A stretch of 64,000 bases of DNA, from positions 1 to 64,000 of the forward strand of contig JABWCN010000004.1 of the NCBI GenBank assembly GCA_013359135.1, read 5' to 3'. The stretch comes from Pseudobdellovibrionaceae bacterium (GTDB taxonomy: Bacteria > Bdellovibrionota > Bdellovibrionia > Bdellovibrionales > Bdellovibrionaceae). The translations under genes and the position numbers were made by a program. Numbering within the stretch: the stretch's first letter is position 1; each line of letters opens with the position of its first letter. Below are positions 51,838-61,029 of this stretch, in pieces. The notes beneath the pieces are model-generated. The model was not told where the DNA came from. It did not search any database and was given only the letters and a program-made list of their open reading frames with translations.

Positions 51838-52575
51838 ATGCATGAATCACTTAATGACTCTTCGAGCCCTAATGCGACTATAAATATTCAACTACAGAAT
51901 GGAACCTCAGCCAAAGTCCAGCTAACCAATTCTTGGCTTAACGAGCTTCGTGAGGAGTTTGAAAAAGACTATATGAAAAACTTAAAAGGTTTTCTATCTC
52001 AAGAGCTTGCCGCCAAGAAAAATATTTACCCCAAAGGAAATCTGTATTTTGAAGCGCTCAACAGAACCCCTTTTGATAAAGTAAAGGTGGTCATTCTAGG
52101 GCAAGACCCCTACCATGGACCAGGACAAGCCCATGGGCTTAGTTTTAGTGTTCCTGAAGGAGTTAGACCTCCTCCCTCACTAATAAATATTTTAAAAGAA
52201 ATTAAAAATGATCTTGGTAGAGAAGCGTCGGTCAGAGAGAATTTATCTTCCTGGGCAGACCAAGGCGTATTATTACTAAACAGCGTTTTGACTGTCGAAG
52301 AAGGTAAAGCCGCCTCACACCAGGGCAAAGGTTGGGAGCTATTTACAGATAAGATTATTCAATTACTAAATGATAAAAGAGATAACTTGGTTTTCATTCT
52401 TTGGGGTAGCTATGCTCAGAAAAAAGCAGCCTTTGTGGATCGAAACAAACACAAAGTTATTGAATCTGTACATCCATCACCCCTTTCGGCTCATAGGGGA
52501 TTTATTGGAAGTAAACCCTTTTCTAAGGCTAATATTTATTTAAAAGCGCATCAACTTGAAGAAATAAATTGGTAA
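51838..52575 (+). CDS. ung: Uracil-DNA glycosylase, family 1
   Basis: Removes uracil from DNA at the start of base-excision repair. 245 residues. The water-activating motif is VVILGQDPYHGPGQAHGLSF (catalytic Asp in GQDPYHG), the uracil pocket is LLNSVLTVEEGKAASHQGKGW, and the leucine/minor-groove loop is HPSPLSAHRGF. Residues 1-50 form an extension compared with E. coli Ung. It stands alone; its stop is 12 nt from the convergent transglutaminase-like gene. Confidence 0.97.
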   Translation: MHESLNDSSSPNATINIQLQNGTSAKVQLTNSWLNELREEFEKDYMKNLKGFLSQELAAKKNIYPKGNLYFEALNRTPFDKVKVVILGQDPYHGPGQAHGLSFSVPEGVRPPPSLINILKEIKNDLGREASVRENLSSWADQGVLLLNSVLTVEEGKAASHQGKGWELFTDKIIQLLNDKRDNLVFILWGSYAQKKAAFVDRNKHKVIESVHPSPLSAHRGFIGSKPFSKANIYLKAHQLEEINW

Positions 52576-52586
52576 CTAGAACCATT

Positions 52587-53174
52587 TTACCACCAATGCT
52601 TACCCTTTAGAAGTGGTCCTTCTTTTTCATACTTTTTTCTTAATCTTTGATACCTCTTAGCCGAGAATTTTATTTTATTGTGAGGTAATTCCAAAAGATA
52701 CCTCTCTGTTTTCCACACATTTTTTACAGAAAATCTCCAATTACTTTTCGTCTCATCTAAATGAACTACTTGATAACCCGTAATTTTACCGGTCTTATCT
52801 ACATAGGGATCAAAATAGCTCATAGCAAGAGCCCTAAGCGATCTAAACATTGGAGCCCTACCATGTAGTCCTTTATCCCTGGAACGACCAACACTTCCCC
52901 AACCTGTTTTTTCTTTAAAAACAAAAATAACGTGATCTAACTCATCTATGCTTTCAAAACTAATTATCAAAGGGGGATAGCCTCGATGTTCTAAAATAGC
53001 AGCAGCAAGCATGGCTGCCTCCATACAATGCGCCTCTTGACTTTCATAACAAGAAAACGCTGATCTTAAGGTATCTTTCTTATTATAAGAGAATCCCTTT
53101 AGCCACTTTTGCACCTTACGAGGAGTATTGAATTTTTTCGACAGTTTTATAAATTGTTCACGACTCATATACAT
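52587..53174 (-). CDS. Transglutaminase-like cysteine protein
   Basis: 195 residues, no signal peptide. EAHCMEAAMLAAAILEHRG has the Cys followed by a helix, as in the transglutaminase/papain-like fold, and a conserved His is in IDELDHVIFVF, followed by a possible Asp later. The first 50 residues are basic and helical, as is the C-terminal KRYQRLRKKYEKEG. It might be a peptidase or a non-catalytic member. The start at ATG 53174 or 53168 is open to choice. Confidence 0.65.
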   Translation of the reverse strand: MYMSREQFIKLSKKFNTPRKVQKWLKGFSYNKKDTLRSAFSCYESQEAHCMEAAMLAAAILEHRGYPPLIISFESIDELDHVIFVFKEKTGWGSVGRSRDKGLHGRAPMFRSLRALAMSYFDPYVDKTGKITGYQVVHLDETKSNWRFSVKNVWKTERYLLELPHNKIKFSAKRYQRLRKKYEKEGPLLKGKHWW

Positions 53175-53195
53175 TAATATAAAGCAAAAAAATTA

Positions 53196-53218
53196 CTGTG
53201 TCTAAAATAAAGACACAG
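53196..53218. promoter_or_regulatory. Inverted repeat between divergent genes
   Basis: CTGTGTCT, 7 nt, AGACACAG: an 8-bp perfect stem 22 nt upstream of the transglutaminase-like gene start and about 210 nt upstream of the S41 protease gene. It has no T tract and could be an operator. Confidence 0.4.
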
Positions 53219-53425
53219 GTTAATACCGAGACACATCCACATCAACTGTCAAAACATTAAACGAGAGTAAAAATTTTTCTAAACCTATTTAGTTTCTGAT
53301 AAAAATTTAGAATTTTTCTCTTATTCTTGTTAAGAAATAGAGATAATTCTAATTTTGATTGCGAAAGCAAGTTCTAAAAACAAAAGTTGTAAGGTGATCT
53401 CTTCAAAAGGAAAAAGGAACTATCT

Positions 53426-55138
53426 ATGCAAAAAATTTTGTTAAAAAATAATGGATCAAAAATAAAAACTATTATTTTTATCTTTTCCTTTTTGATATTG
53501 ATTGTAACTCAAGCACAAGAAAAACAAAAACCACCTGCTTTACTTGCAAAAAATATTTCATCGATTGATTACTGGCAAGATCTTAAACTACCAGCTACTT
53601 TTGAAACAGAAATTATCACCAAAGAAAAGTGTTCTCAAAATGAAATGAGCTTTTATGGCTGTTTGATGGTTATCAAAGAGCTGGCAAATCTAGAAAACTC
53701 AGAAAATCCAGAAAAATATGATATCTATTCAACCACACAAGCTCAAAAATCAGGAAAAAATATATTTCTTACTGAAGGTATCATATCACTGATAGAAATT
53801 GAAAAAAAAGAAGCTACAACTATCAAAGAAACTATCGAACAACTTCAAGCTTACAAAAAGAATTTTCTTAGTATGTTTAAAGAAGTTTATAGTGAATATA
53901 AAAAAAATCCTTCTAATGAATTAGAAAACTTATTCAACCAACTTAAACTTCAACGTTCAAAGCCATTGAGCAAAAAAGATTTAGGTATATTAAGTAATAA
54001 ATATCGGACAATTGCCTTAGATCCTCACTCATACTATAAACCAAGAAAAGAGCTTGAAGATGAAATGAAAAAAAGTTCTGATTTTTTTATCGGAATTGGA
54101 GCTGAAATAAGTAAAGATCCAAAAGGAATTAAAATTATCAAAGTAATTCCTACTTCTGGTGCGGCAAATGCTGGAGTTAAAGCAGATGATATAATTATTT
54201 CCATTAATTCAGTATCAGCTGAAAAATTGAAAATCGAAGATGCCGTTCAACTATTACGAGGAGCTGAGAATACAACTGTCAGCGTTGTGCTTCTTAGAAA
54301 TAATCAAGAAATTAAAAAGGTAATTTCTAGAAAAAAAGTAACCCAAAAAGTAGTCGACGCTAAATTTATTAACTTCCAAGGAAAAATAGTTACTTATATT
54401 AAACTTGCAAATTTTATGTATAAAGACACTTGCGGTGAAATATTAAACACCATATATGAAAGTGAACTAAAAAATACTACTGGTTATATTATAGATCTAA
54501 GAAATAATGGTGGAGGACTCGTCAAAATTGCCTCTTGCATTTTAAGTTTTTTTATTGGTGAAAACAAAATAGTATCCAGTTTTGAAGATATAAAATTAAA
54601 GAAAATTTCTCCTGAAGAAACATTTTTCCAACAAATAACAACTAAACCCCTAGTTGTTTTAATTAATTCCATGTCTGCCAGTGCTTCTGAAATACTTGCA
54701 GGTGCTGTTCAAGATTATCAACGTGGACTGATTATTGGTACTACTTCTTATGGAAAAGGTTCTTACCAGGACTGTAATGAAACCTACAAAAATTTAGCTG
54801 ACTTAAAAATATGCGCCACAGGAGGATTATTTTTCCTGCCCTCTGGAAGAACCAATCAAACCGTTGGAATAAAACCTGACATCACAGTTTATCTCAACAA
54901 AGAGCCTTCTGAAAGCGAGCTCTATCCTTTAAATGAAGCGAACATGCACTTTTTTCCTTTAAAACCTAGAGTGCAACCAGGAGCAGACCCTACTTCATGG
55001 AAAAAGATCAATGTTCCTTCAGATTGTATGAAAGATGCAATGTTAGACACACTCTTCTCTAATGCTAAGGAATCTAACTTTTACTTTAGAGACTATCAGC
55101 TTCTAAAAGGTGTGAAAGGGGTTCTATGCCAACAGTAG
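53426..55138 (+). CDS. Exported S41-family (CtpA-like) protease
   Basis: 570 residues with a signal peptide (cut near QAQE), an N-terminal helical region, a PDZ domain (about 213-300: GIGAEISKDPKGIKIIKVIP, NAGVKADDIIISIN) and the S41 catalytic domain. GYIIDLRNNGGGLV precedes the catalytic Ser in NSMSASASEILAGAVQDYQ, and the general-base Lys is in TSYGKGSYQ. These enzymes cleave envelope proteins from the C-terminus. Located in the periplasm. AAAGGAA precedes the ATG. Confidence 0.95.
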   Translation: MQKILLKNNGSKIKTIIFIFSFLILIVTQAQEKQKPPALLAKNISSIDYWQDLKLPATFETEIITKEKCSQNEMSFYGCLMVIKELANLENSENPEKYDIYSTTQAQKSGKNIFLTEGIISLIEIEKKEATTIKETIEQLQAYKKNFLSMFKEVYSEYKKNPSNELENLFNQLKLQRSKPLSKKDLGILSNKYRTIALDPHSYYKPRKELEDEMKKSSDFFIGIGAEISKDPKGIKIIKVIPTSGAANAGVKADDIIISINSVSAEKLKIEDAVQLLRGAENTTVSVVLLRNNQEIKKVISRKKVTQKVVDAKFINFQGKIVTYIKLANFMYKDTCGEILNTIYESELKNTTGYIIDLRNNGGGLVKIASCILSFFIGENKIVSSFEDIKLKKISPEETFFQQITTKPLVVLINSMSASASEILAGAVQDYQRGLIIGTTSYGKGSYQDCNETYKNLADLKICATGGLFFLPSGRTNQTVGIKPDITVYLNKEPSESELYPLNEANMHFFPLKPRVQPGADPTSWKKINVPSDCMKDAMLDTLFSNAKESNFYFRDYQLLKGVKGVLCQQ

Positions 55139-55184
55139 AATCACCATGGACATTTTCTCGGCCTTATAATATATAAATTCGAGT

Positions 55185-56474
55185 TTAAAGTTGCTCTAGG
55201 CAGTTCCAAACACCTAGAGCTTGAGACTGACAAAAACTGAGAATATTTTGATGAAACTCAAGTAGATCATTTTCATGATTAATACGCGTTTCAATTAACA
55301 ATTGTTGATCTTGAAAAAGCTCATTTACAGTAACCCTACCCTGGGAAAATAATTTTTCACTGTCTAGATATAAATCATTTAACTTCTTTAAGGACTCTGT
55401 AGATTTTTTGAGTTTTCTTTGGCTTAATATCAGCTGCTCTAAACTACTCTTAGTTTTCTCTGGATAAATGTTTCTTATCTGCTGCCATTTTAACTCGCTA
55501 AAAACTAAATTTTTGTAGCTTTCAAGATTTGAAACTTTTGTTTCATAGTTATCCCACAACTTCCAAGTCAAAGCCAAACTCACATCCCATTGATTAGAGT
55601 CTTCATGGTCAGAAATTTTATAATAATGCCCACTTAAATCTAGTGAAGGCCAATAACCAGCAAAAGTAGAATCATAAGAAAATTTATTTTTCAGAAATTC
55701 AAACTCTTTCTGCTTTACCTCAATAGAAGTCTCTGTATTAATTAGTTTAAAATTTGAGTCTTTAAAGGAAACAAAAGGCCAAATTCTTTCAAAAAACTCA
55801 AGAGAGTTTTTCTTCAAGATGACTTGAGAATCAAAAATTTCTTTTTCGACATTAGTTCTTTGTGATTCAAAATTATTTAAATCAATTTGAACCTTTTCTA
55901 CTTGTTGCCTAGGTAAATTACCTCTTTCAAATCTTTGCTCTGCTACCTTTAAAGATTTTTTTTTCAAATTTTCAATTTCTACATAAAATGAAAGCTTGTT
56001 ACGTAAATAAACATCGTTGAAAACCATTCCTAAAAGTTCATTTTCTTTAGCAATACTTTGCGTTGAAAATAGTAATTTCTGAGACTCAAAACCTGCGTCA
56101 CTAGATTGACCTAAATAATAACTTTTACCAAAACTAAATAAATTCAAATTGGCTTCTAAACCTAAAGTTGTTTGCGCTAAAGATCTCTGATTTTGATCTG
56201 ACACTTTAGTGCCATAGAGATTTATATATGGAAGCCAATAATTTGAAGTCTGCTTAGCTCTCAGTTCAGCCTGACGTAATTCATATCCTTGATAAAGAAA
56301 CTCAGGGTTTTTACTAATAGCTTCCTGAAGCTTTAACTTCCAAGATGAGTTTTTTATAATCTCTTTTACCGAAGTTTCACTTACTGGCGATTTAAGGGGG
56401 GTGGCATTTAAAGTGGAGTTGAGGAAAATAAAAATTAGTAAAAATTTAACACTTTTCTTTTTGAATTTCATCAT
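55185..56474 (-). CDS. TolC-family outer-membrane efflux protein
   Basis: About 430 residues from ATG 56474 (an ATG also follows at 56471); codons back to 56552 are open but lie within the RND gene in another frame and lack a signal. A signal peptide (cut near LNA) precedes two repeated helical-barrel segments, with LAQTTLGLEANLNLFSFGKS and DVSLALTWKLWDNYETK as the paired TolC-type strands. It forms the outer-membrane exit duct. Third gene of the MFP-RND-TolC operon; its start overlaps the RND stop by about 29 nt. Confidence 0.88.
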   Translation of the reverse strand: MMKFKKKSVKFLLIFIFLNSTLNATPLKSPVSETSVKEIIKNSSWKLKLQEAISKNPEFLYQGYELRQAELRAKQTSNYWLPYINLYGTKVSDQNQRSLAQTTLGLEANLNLFSFGKSYYLGQSSDAGFESQKLLFSTQSIAKENELLGMVFNDVYLRNKLSFYVEIENLKKKSLKVAEQRFERGNLPRQQVEKVQIDLNNFESQRTNVEKEIFDSQVILKKNSLEFFERIWPFVSFKDSNFKLINTETSIEVKQKEFEFLKNKFSYDSTFAGYWPSLDLSGHYYKISDHEDSNQWDVSLALTWKLWDNYETKVSNLESYKNLVFSELKWQQIRNIYPEKTKSSLEQLILSQRKLKKSTESLKKLNDLYLDSEKLFSQGRVTVNELFQDQQLLIETRINHENDLLEFHQNILSFCQSQALGVWNCLEQL

Positions 56475-59400
56475 TCTTTTTCCATTCAAAGTAATAAGTT
56501 TGCAATGTAGGAACAAAATATAAAGTAAAGAGCATGGAAACCCATAATCCACCAGCTACACTTATCCCTAAAGGTTGTAGAATTTTTCCTCCGGAACCAA
56601 AACCCAAAGCAATTGGTAACATTCCTAATACAGTAGTTAATGAGGTCATTAATATAGGTCGCAATCTTGCTTTTGAAGCCTCTACTGCTGCTTTACGTGG
56701 TGATAAACCTCTAGACTTTAACTCCTTTATGAAATCAACTAAGATAATGGAGTTGGCAACTGAAATGCCATTAAGTAAAATAACCCCCAACGCTGAGTTT
56801 AAAGAGAGGTTACTCTTAAAGAGAGTCAATGAGGTCAACGTTCCTAAAATTCCAAAAGGAATGGCTAATAAAATCAAAAAGCCATCAATCCAATTACCAA
56901 ACAATAATACCATCAATAGGAAGATAAGTACTATTGAAATACCGACCGCATAAATTAATTGCTGAATCGAACTATGTAATTCCCATTCGGCATCTATAAT
57001 CTCAACTTTAACTTGAGATTTACTTTTAAGCTCATCTTGAAATTTTTTTGTGGCTTGCCAAGCAAGTTCTTGGATTCTTTTTTTATCATTTCCCTCATCA
57101 ATTCGCCCCAAAATAGAAATCAATCTTTTCCCATTTTCTCGATAAAACCCTTTTGGTTCTTCTTCAAAAGAAATTGAAGAGGTTGCAGATAAAGGGATGA
57201 TTTTATTTTTTGCAGGAAAAGGCATAGACTTTAAGTTTTGTACAGTTTGTGTAAACTTTTTCGGAAACTGAATATTAACTGCTAATTTGCGAGACTCATT
57301 GCCATCTGTACTAACATTCATCAAAAAGTGACCAGCATGAGAATAATTAATATATCCAGCAATTTCAGCAGAATCAAAGTTAGGTCTTAAAGTCTTAAAA
57401 AACACTGCTTGATCTGATGAGATATTTGGATAAACCTGAGTGTTTTTAAACCACTTCTCATCTAAAATTTTGTTATATAGATTCTCAGCTACAGCTCTAG
57501 TTTCTTGATCATTAGCCCCAGAAACATTCACAACATACTCCGCAGGATTAGGAATTGATAACTCTGAAGGATTCCAAATGAAAGTATTAATTTTCAAATT
57601 AGGCGAGTCAGGATAATCTCTCTCAACGGCCTGCTTGAGCCATTCGACATCATCTTTATTTTTTAGACGAACCATTATATTTCCCCAACCTCGTCCTACC
57701 TGTAAAAAAGTATAGGAAATTTTATCAGCATATTTTTCGCGTAGTTGGGTATCTATTTGGGAATGTCCCTCATCAAAATCACTTATACTCTGCCAATCTT
57801 TAGAAGATGCAAAAACCATTAGCCAGTCTGTTGCAGGCTTGCCAATAATTTCTTTAGGCAATCTTGGTAAGGCCAGCGTAGTCATCAAAATTAAAGCAAT
57901 TATGACAGAGGCTGAAACAGCAGCAACCCACTTCTTTCTTGCCATAAAAAATGACAAAGAAATCTCATAAAAACTTTCCAACTTTAAAAGATATTTTTCA
58001 ATAGGAGACTCAGAATGATCGTCAAACCAAGCTGACAAATGGTATCGAATTGTTGGTACTAAAACTAGTGCTACAATTGCAGAAAGACCATGTGAAAAAA
58101 TAACGGCTTTTGCAAGATCTCCAAGCAATGAATTCGTAAGACCTGTAGTGAAAATAATAGGGAAAAAGACAATTAATGATGCCAAGGTAGACACCAAAAT
58201 TGGCTGATAAACTTCTCCCAGAGCAAAAATAATATTATCAAACTTATTTTTTTCTGGATGAATTTTAAAATGCCTAAAAATATTTTCTATAACAACTACA
58301 GATGCATCAACATTCATTCCTGCAGATAAAGCCAGCCCACCCAATGAAATTAAATTGATATTCATATTAAATAGCTTCATAAGAATAAATGCCATAATAA
58401 TACTCAAAGGAATTTCAATAGCTGCTGTAATTACATTTTTTATCGAACCAATAAATAAAAACAAAATGAAAACTGCTAGGATAGCAGCAATAAAAACTTC
58501 ACTGGCTACGTGTTTAACACTAGAATTTATAAAATCAGCAGGATTAACCAAAAATTTAAATTGCACGTCTGATGGCCAGGAAAGTTTATTTCTATCAACA
58601 ATTTTAACTATTTCTTCGGACATAATTTTGACATTAGCTCCCGGCTTTGGCTCTGCCATCAAAATCATAGATTCTGCTCCAGATGTTCTAAATATATTTC
58701 CAGAATTTTCTGGCGACATTTTTTTAATTTCAGCAATATCCCGAAGAAAAACAATTTGATTCCCTTTTGTATAAAAAGAAAAATTTTCTAAATCTTTAAG
58801 TGACTTTATCTGCCTCTCAAAAAAAATTTGCATTTTCCGATCTTGATACTCTATTCTTCCACCTTGAAACTCTTGATTTGATTTTTTTAAAACATCTTCC
58901 ACTTCCTGTGGAGTCAAACCAAATTGTGATAGCTTCTCAGGCTGTAATTCCACAACTACTTGCTTCTCTAAAGGATTATACAAAAATGTATTCTGCACTT
59001 GCTTAACTGCTGAAACCTCGGGTTCTAGAGATGGTTTCAAAATTTCGTATATCTCATCTGTTGATCGTGTTTGACTATAAAACGAAAGTGCTACAAAAGT
59101 TCTGTTTTCAGACCATTTATAGACATTATAGCTTTGTCTCATTAGTTCGGGAAAACTTGCACTTAAACCTGACATGACTTCTTTGACCTTACTTAATGCA
59201 AGATCACCGTTAACTTCCCAATCAAAATCTAATTTGTAGCTAATAGCTCCAAAATCATATTCAGCTTTAAAATTATTAATTTTTAAATCTATTGAACGCA
59301 ACTGAGATTCAATAGTTGAACCATACAATTGATAAAATTCATTCGGAGTTGATGAAAACAGTGGAATATCCACCTTAACGGTTACTTTCGATGAATTAGG

Positions 59401-59502
59401 AAATAAAGAAATCGGTAAATTAAAACCACAAAATATTCCGACTAAAGCAAATGTGCCTAGAAGCAAATAAACCCTTAAAGGGTTTCTAATTAGGAATTTC
59501 AT
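56446..59502 (-). CDS. RND efflux pump inner-membrane protein
   Basis: 1018 residues with the duplicated AcrB-like layout: a helix at 12-30, a porter domain, a helix bundle near 335-500, a second porter domain, and a final bundle. PLSIIMAFILMKLFNMNINL and LGILGTLTSLTLFKSNLSLN fit the family. In TM4 it reads GMNVDASVVVIENI, so Asp399 is present but the AcrB Asp408 equivalent is Ala400; in TM10 GISVANSIILVDF lacks the AcrB Lys940. So the proton relay resembles heavy-metal (CusA-like) or MdtABC-like divergent members. Exports an unknown compound; works with the adjoining MFP and TolC. Confidence 0.93.
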   Translation of the reverse strand: MKFLIRNPLRVYLLLGTFALVGIFCGFNLPISLFPNSSKVTVKVDIPLFSSTPNEFYQLYGSTIESQLRSIDLKINNFKAEYDFGAISYKLDFDWEVNGDLALSKVKEVMSGLSASFPELMRQSYNVYKWSENRTFVALSFYSQTRSTDEIYEILKPSLEPEVSAVKQVQNTFLYNPLEKQVVVELQPEKLSQFGLTPQEVEDVLKKSNQEFQGGRIEYQDRKMQIFFERQIKSLKDLENFSFYTKGNQIVFLRDIAEIKKMSPENSGNIFRTSGAESMILMAEPKPGANVKIMSEEIVKIVDRNKLSWPSDVQFKFLVNPADFINSSVKHVASEVFIAAILAVFILFLFIGSIKNVITAAIEIPLSIIMAFILMKLFNMNINLISLGGLALSAGMNVDASVVVIENIFRHFKIHPEKNKFDNIIFALGEVYQPILVSTLASLIVFFPIIFTTGLTNSLLGDLAKAVIFSHGLSAIVALVLVPTIRYHLSAWFDDHSESPIEKYLLKLESFYEISLSFFMARKKWVAAVSASVIIALILMTTLALPRLPKEIIGKPATDWLMVFASSKDWQSISDFDEGHSQIDTQLREKYADKISYTFLQVGRGWGNIMVRLKNKDDVEWLKQAVERDYPDSPNLKINTFIWNPSELSIPNPAEYVVNVSGANDQETRAVAENLYNKILDEKWFKNTQVYPNISSDQAVFFKTLRPNFDSAEIAGYINYSHAGHFLMNVSTDGNESRKLAVNIQFPKKFTQTVQNLKSMPFPAKNKIIPLSATSSISFEEEPKGFYRENGKRLISILGRIDEGNDKKRIQELAWQATKKFQDELKSKSQVKVEIIDAEWELHSSIQQLIYAVGISIVLIFLLMVLLFGNWIDGFLILLAIPFGILGTLTSLTLFKSNLSLNSALGVILLNGISVANSIILVDFIKELKSRGLSPRKAAVEASKARLRPILMTSLTTVLGMLPIALGFGSGGKILQPLGISVAGGLWVSMLFTLYFVPTLQTYYFEWKKNDEIQKEKC

Positions 59503-60361
59503 GATTTTTCACACTAGACCTGATAACTTCTTCGCCATCTTTAACATGCTGTGAAGTTCTAGAAATATATTCTTCTCCGGAGGCAATTCCATTGACAACT
59601 TCTAATTGATCTTCGTAACGATCTCCTACTTTCAATTCAACAAGTTTCATTTTTCCTTCATAGATTTTTCTGATAAAAACTTTTCCGTTTTTTCTTAAAA
59701 GATTAGACTCCGGTAGTAAAATCATTTTTTTGGCGGAAGCCATATATTCAATATATCCTTGAATTCCAGACGTAGGCTTTTCTTTTTTATCAGTAAACTC
59801 AAAAAGTGCTTGTGAAGTTAAAGTGCCAAGATCTGGTGAGGGGGAAAGCCCCACAAGCTTTACCTCTCTTTTTCCATCAGTGATGAAAAAAGCTTTGGAT
59901 CCAATTTTTAATGAACTTACATCTTTAGCTGGAACTTGAACTTCTATAACTACTGACTTTGGATCAGTCACTGTAAATAGTGTCATTCCTTTTTCAATAG
60001 AACTTCCTTCTAACACTTGAACTTTAGTTAATCTACCAGCTATAGGAGACCTTACAGCAAATGGCTTGTATTGATAAATTGGATCCGGATTTTCGATCCA
60101 AGCAATCACTTCATTTCTTTTTATCTCTTGACCCAACTGTTTAATAGTTTTTTTCAAAATACCGCTATTTTCTGCTAAAATAACTGACTGTTTTTGGCTT
60201 TTAGTCATAGCAGGAAAAGTAATCATTTTTTCAACTTCTTTTAACTGTGCTAATTCAACAACAACCTCAGGTTTTTTAGTCATCGCTGTAGAAAATTCGG
60301 AGAAAATTAAAAAAATAAACAACACTTTTTGTATTTTTTTTATACCTTTGATGACATCCAT
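59486..60361 (-). CDS. Periplasmic adaptor (membrane fusion protein) of the RND pump
   Basis: 291 residues with an N-terminal hydrophobic segment. AENSGILKKTIKQLGQEIKRNEVIAWI and FAVRSPIAGRLTKVQVLEGSS are the two halves of a lipoyl-like domain; beta-barrel (VIEVQVPAKDVSSLKIGSKA) and membrane-proximal segments follow (MKLVELKVGDRYEDQLEVVN). The alpha-helical hairpin is almost absent, so it is a short MFP. First gene of the operon, overlapping the RND gene by 17 nt. Confidence 0.88.
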   Translation of the reverse strand: MDVIKGIKKIQKVLFIFLIFSEFSTAMTKKPEVVVELAQLKEVEKMITFPAMTKSQKQSVILAENSGILKKTIKQLGQEIKRNEVIAWIENPDPIYQYKPFAVRSPIAGRLTKVQVLEGSSIEKGMTLFTVTDPKSVVIEVQVPAKDVSSLKIGSKAFFITDGKREVKLVGLSPSPDLGTLTSQALFEFTDKKEKPTSGIQGYIEYMASAKKMILLPESNLLRKNGKVFIRKIYEGKMKLVELKVGDRYEDQLEVVNGIASGEEYISRTSQHVKDGEEVIRSSVKNHEIPN

Positions 60362-60445
60362 GAGCAGCTATTACCAAACAACATCAACTAAGTTAAGTCA
60401 TTTTATTTTAATTTAAAGAAGTTTGTGAAAATTACAGCTGACTTT

Positions 60446-60976
60446 TTAACGCCATGAAAATGAAGTCATCATTTGGTTACAATCTGACACTGTAACATTG
60501 AAGCTTGTCATAGAATCAATACATGTCATGATCACCACTTTTTTGTTTTTATGAAGGACTAATTGCCGAATCTGTTGCCTTTTATTTCGATGAATAAAAT
60601 CTATTAATAAAGCTTCGCCACCACCCAATGTCATATTTTTTGTAGCCAAAACTTCAAATCCATATTGAGGATACTCTTTCATCCACTTTTTTGCATAATC
60701 TTCGATGTTTTTATGCTTTCCAATTTCATCTTTTCTAATAGTTAACTTAGCTGATGAGTTTCCCTTAGGAATATACTGAAACGTTTCAAAAATTGAAATA
60801 TTTCCATCAGGAACAATATGCCAGTTTAACTTTGAAGTAGTAAAACGAAAGCCATGACTAGCAAAAAAATTTCCTTCTGACGAGTCTGTCAAACTAGAAG
60901 TTGAAGACACAGGAAAGGGAGCAGCTAAAAGACCCATTGAAAAAAATAAAAAAAGTAAAAACATACAATTAGCCAT
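60446..60976 (-). CDS. Small exported hypothetical protein
   Basis: 176 residues from ATG 60976 (a TTG at 60982 is also open). A signal peptide ends near LLAAP. The mature part reads as a mixed alpha/beta domain (RFTTSKLNWHIVP, GGGEALLIDFIHRNKRQQIR) resembling PsbP/DcrB-like small periplasmic folds, and two cysteines (MTCIDS and VSDCNQ) may pair. I do not claim a family. It lies between the efflux operon and a lipoprotein gene on the same strand. Confidence 0.65.
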   Translation of the reverse strand: MANCMFLLFLFFSMGLLAAPFPVSSTSSLTDSSEGNFFASHGFRFTTSKLNWHIVPDGNISIFETFQYIPKGNSSAKLTIRKDEIGKHKNIEDYAKKWMKEYPQYGFEVLATKNMTLGGGEALLIDFIHRNKRQQIRQLVLHKNKKVVIMTCIDSMTSFNVTVSDCNQMMTSFSWR

Positions 60977-61029
60977 AATCAAAGCATCTCATGAATGCTA
61001 AAACATAGCAATAGCAAGCCGACAAGCTA

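Noticed and set aside
56534-56953. 139-codon plus-strand frame
   Set aside because: Also antisense to the conserved RND gene, without a ribosome site or recognisable domain.
58355-58759. 134-codon plus-strand frame
   Set aside because: It is entirely antisense to the RND pump gene, which has full family similarity; the Ile/Lys-rich translation is a by-product of hydrophobic codons on the other strand.
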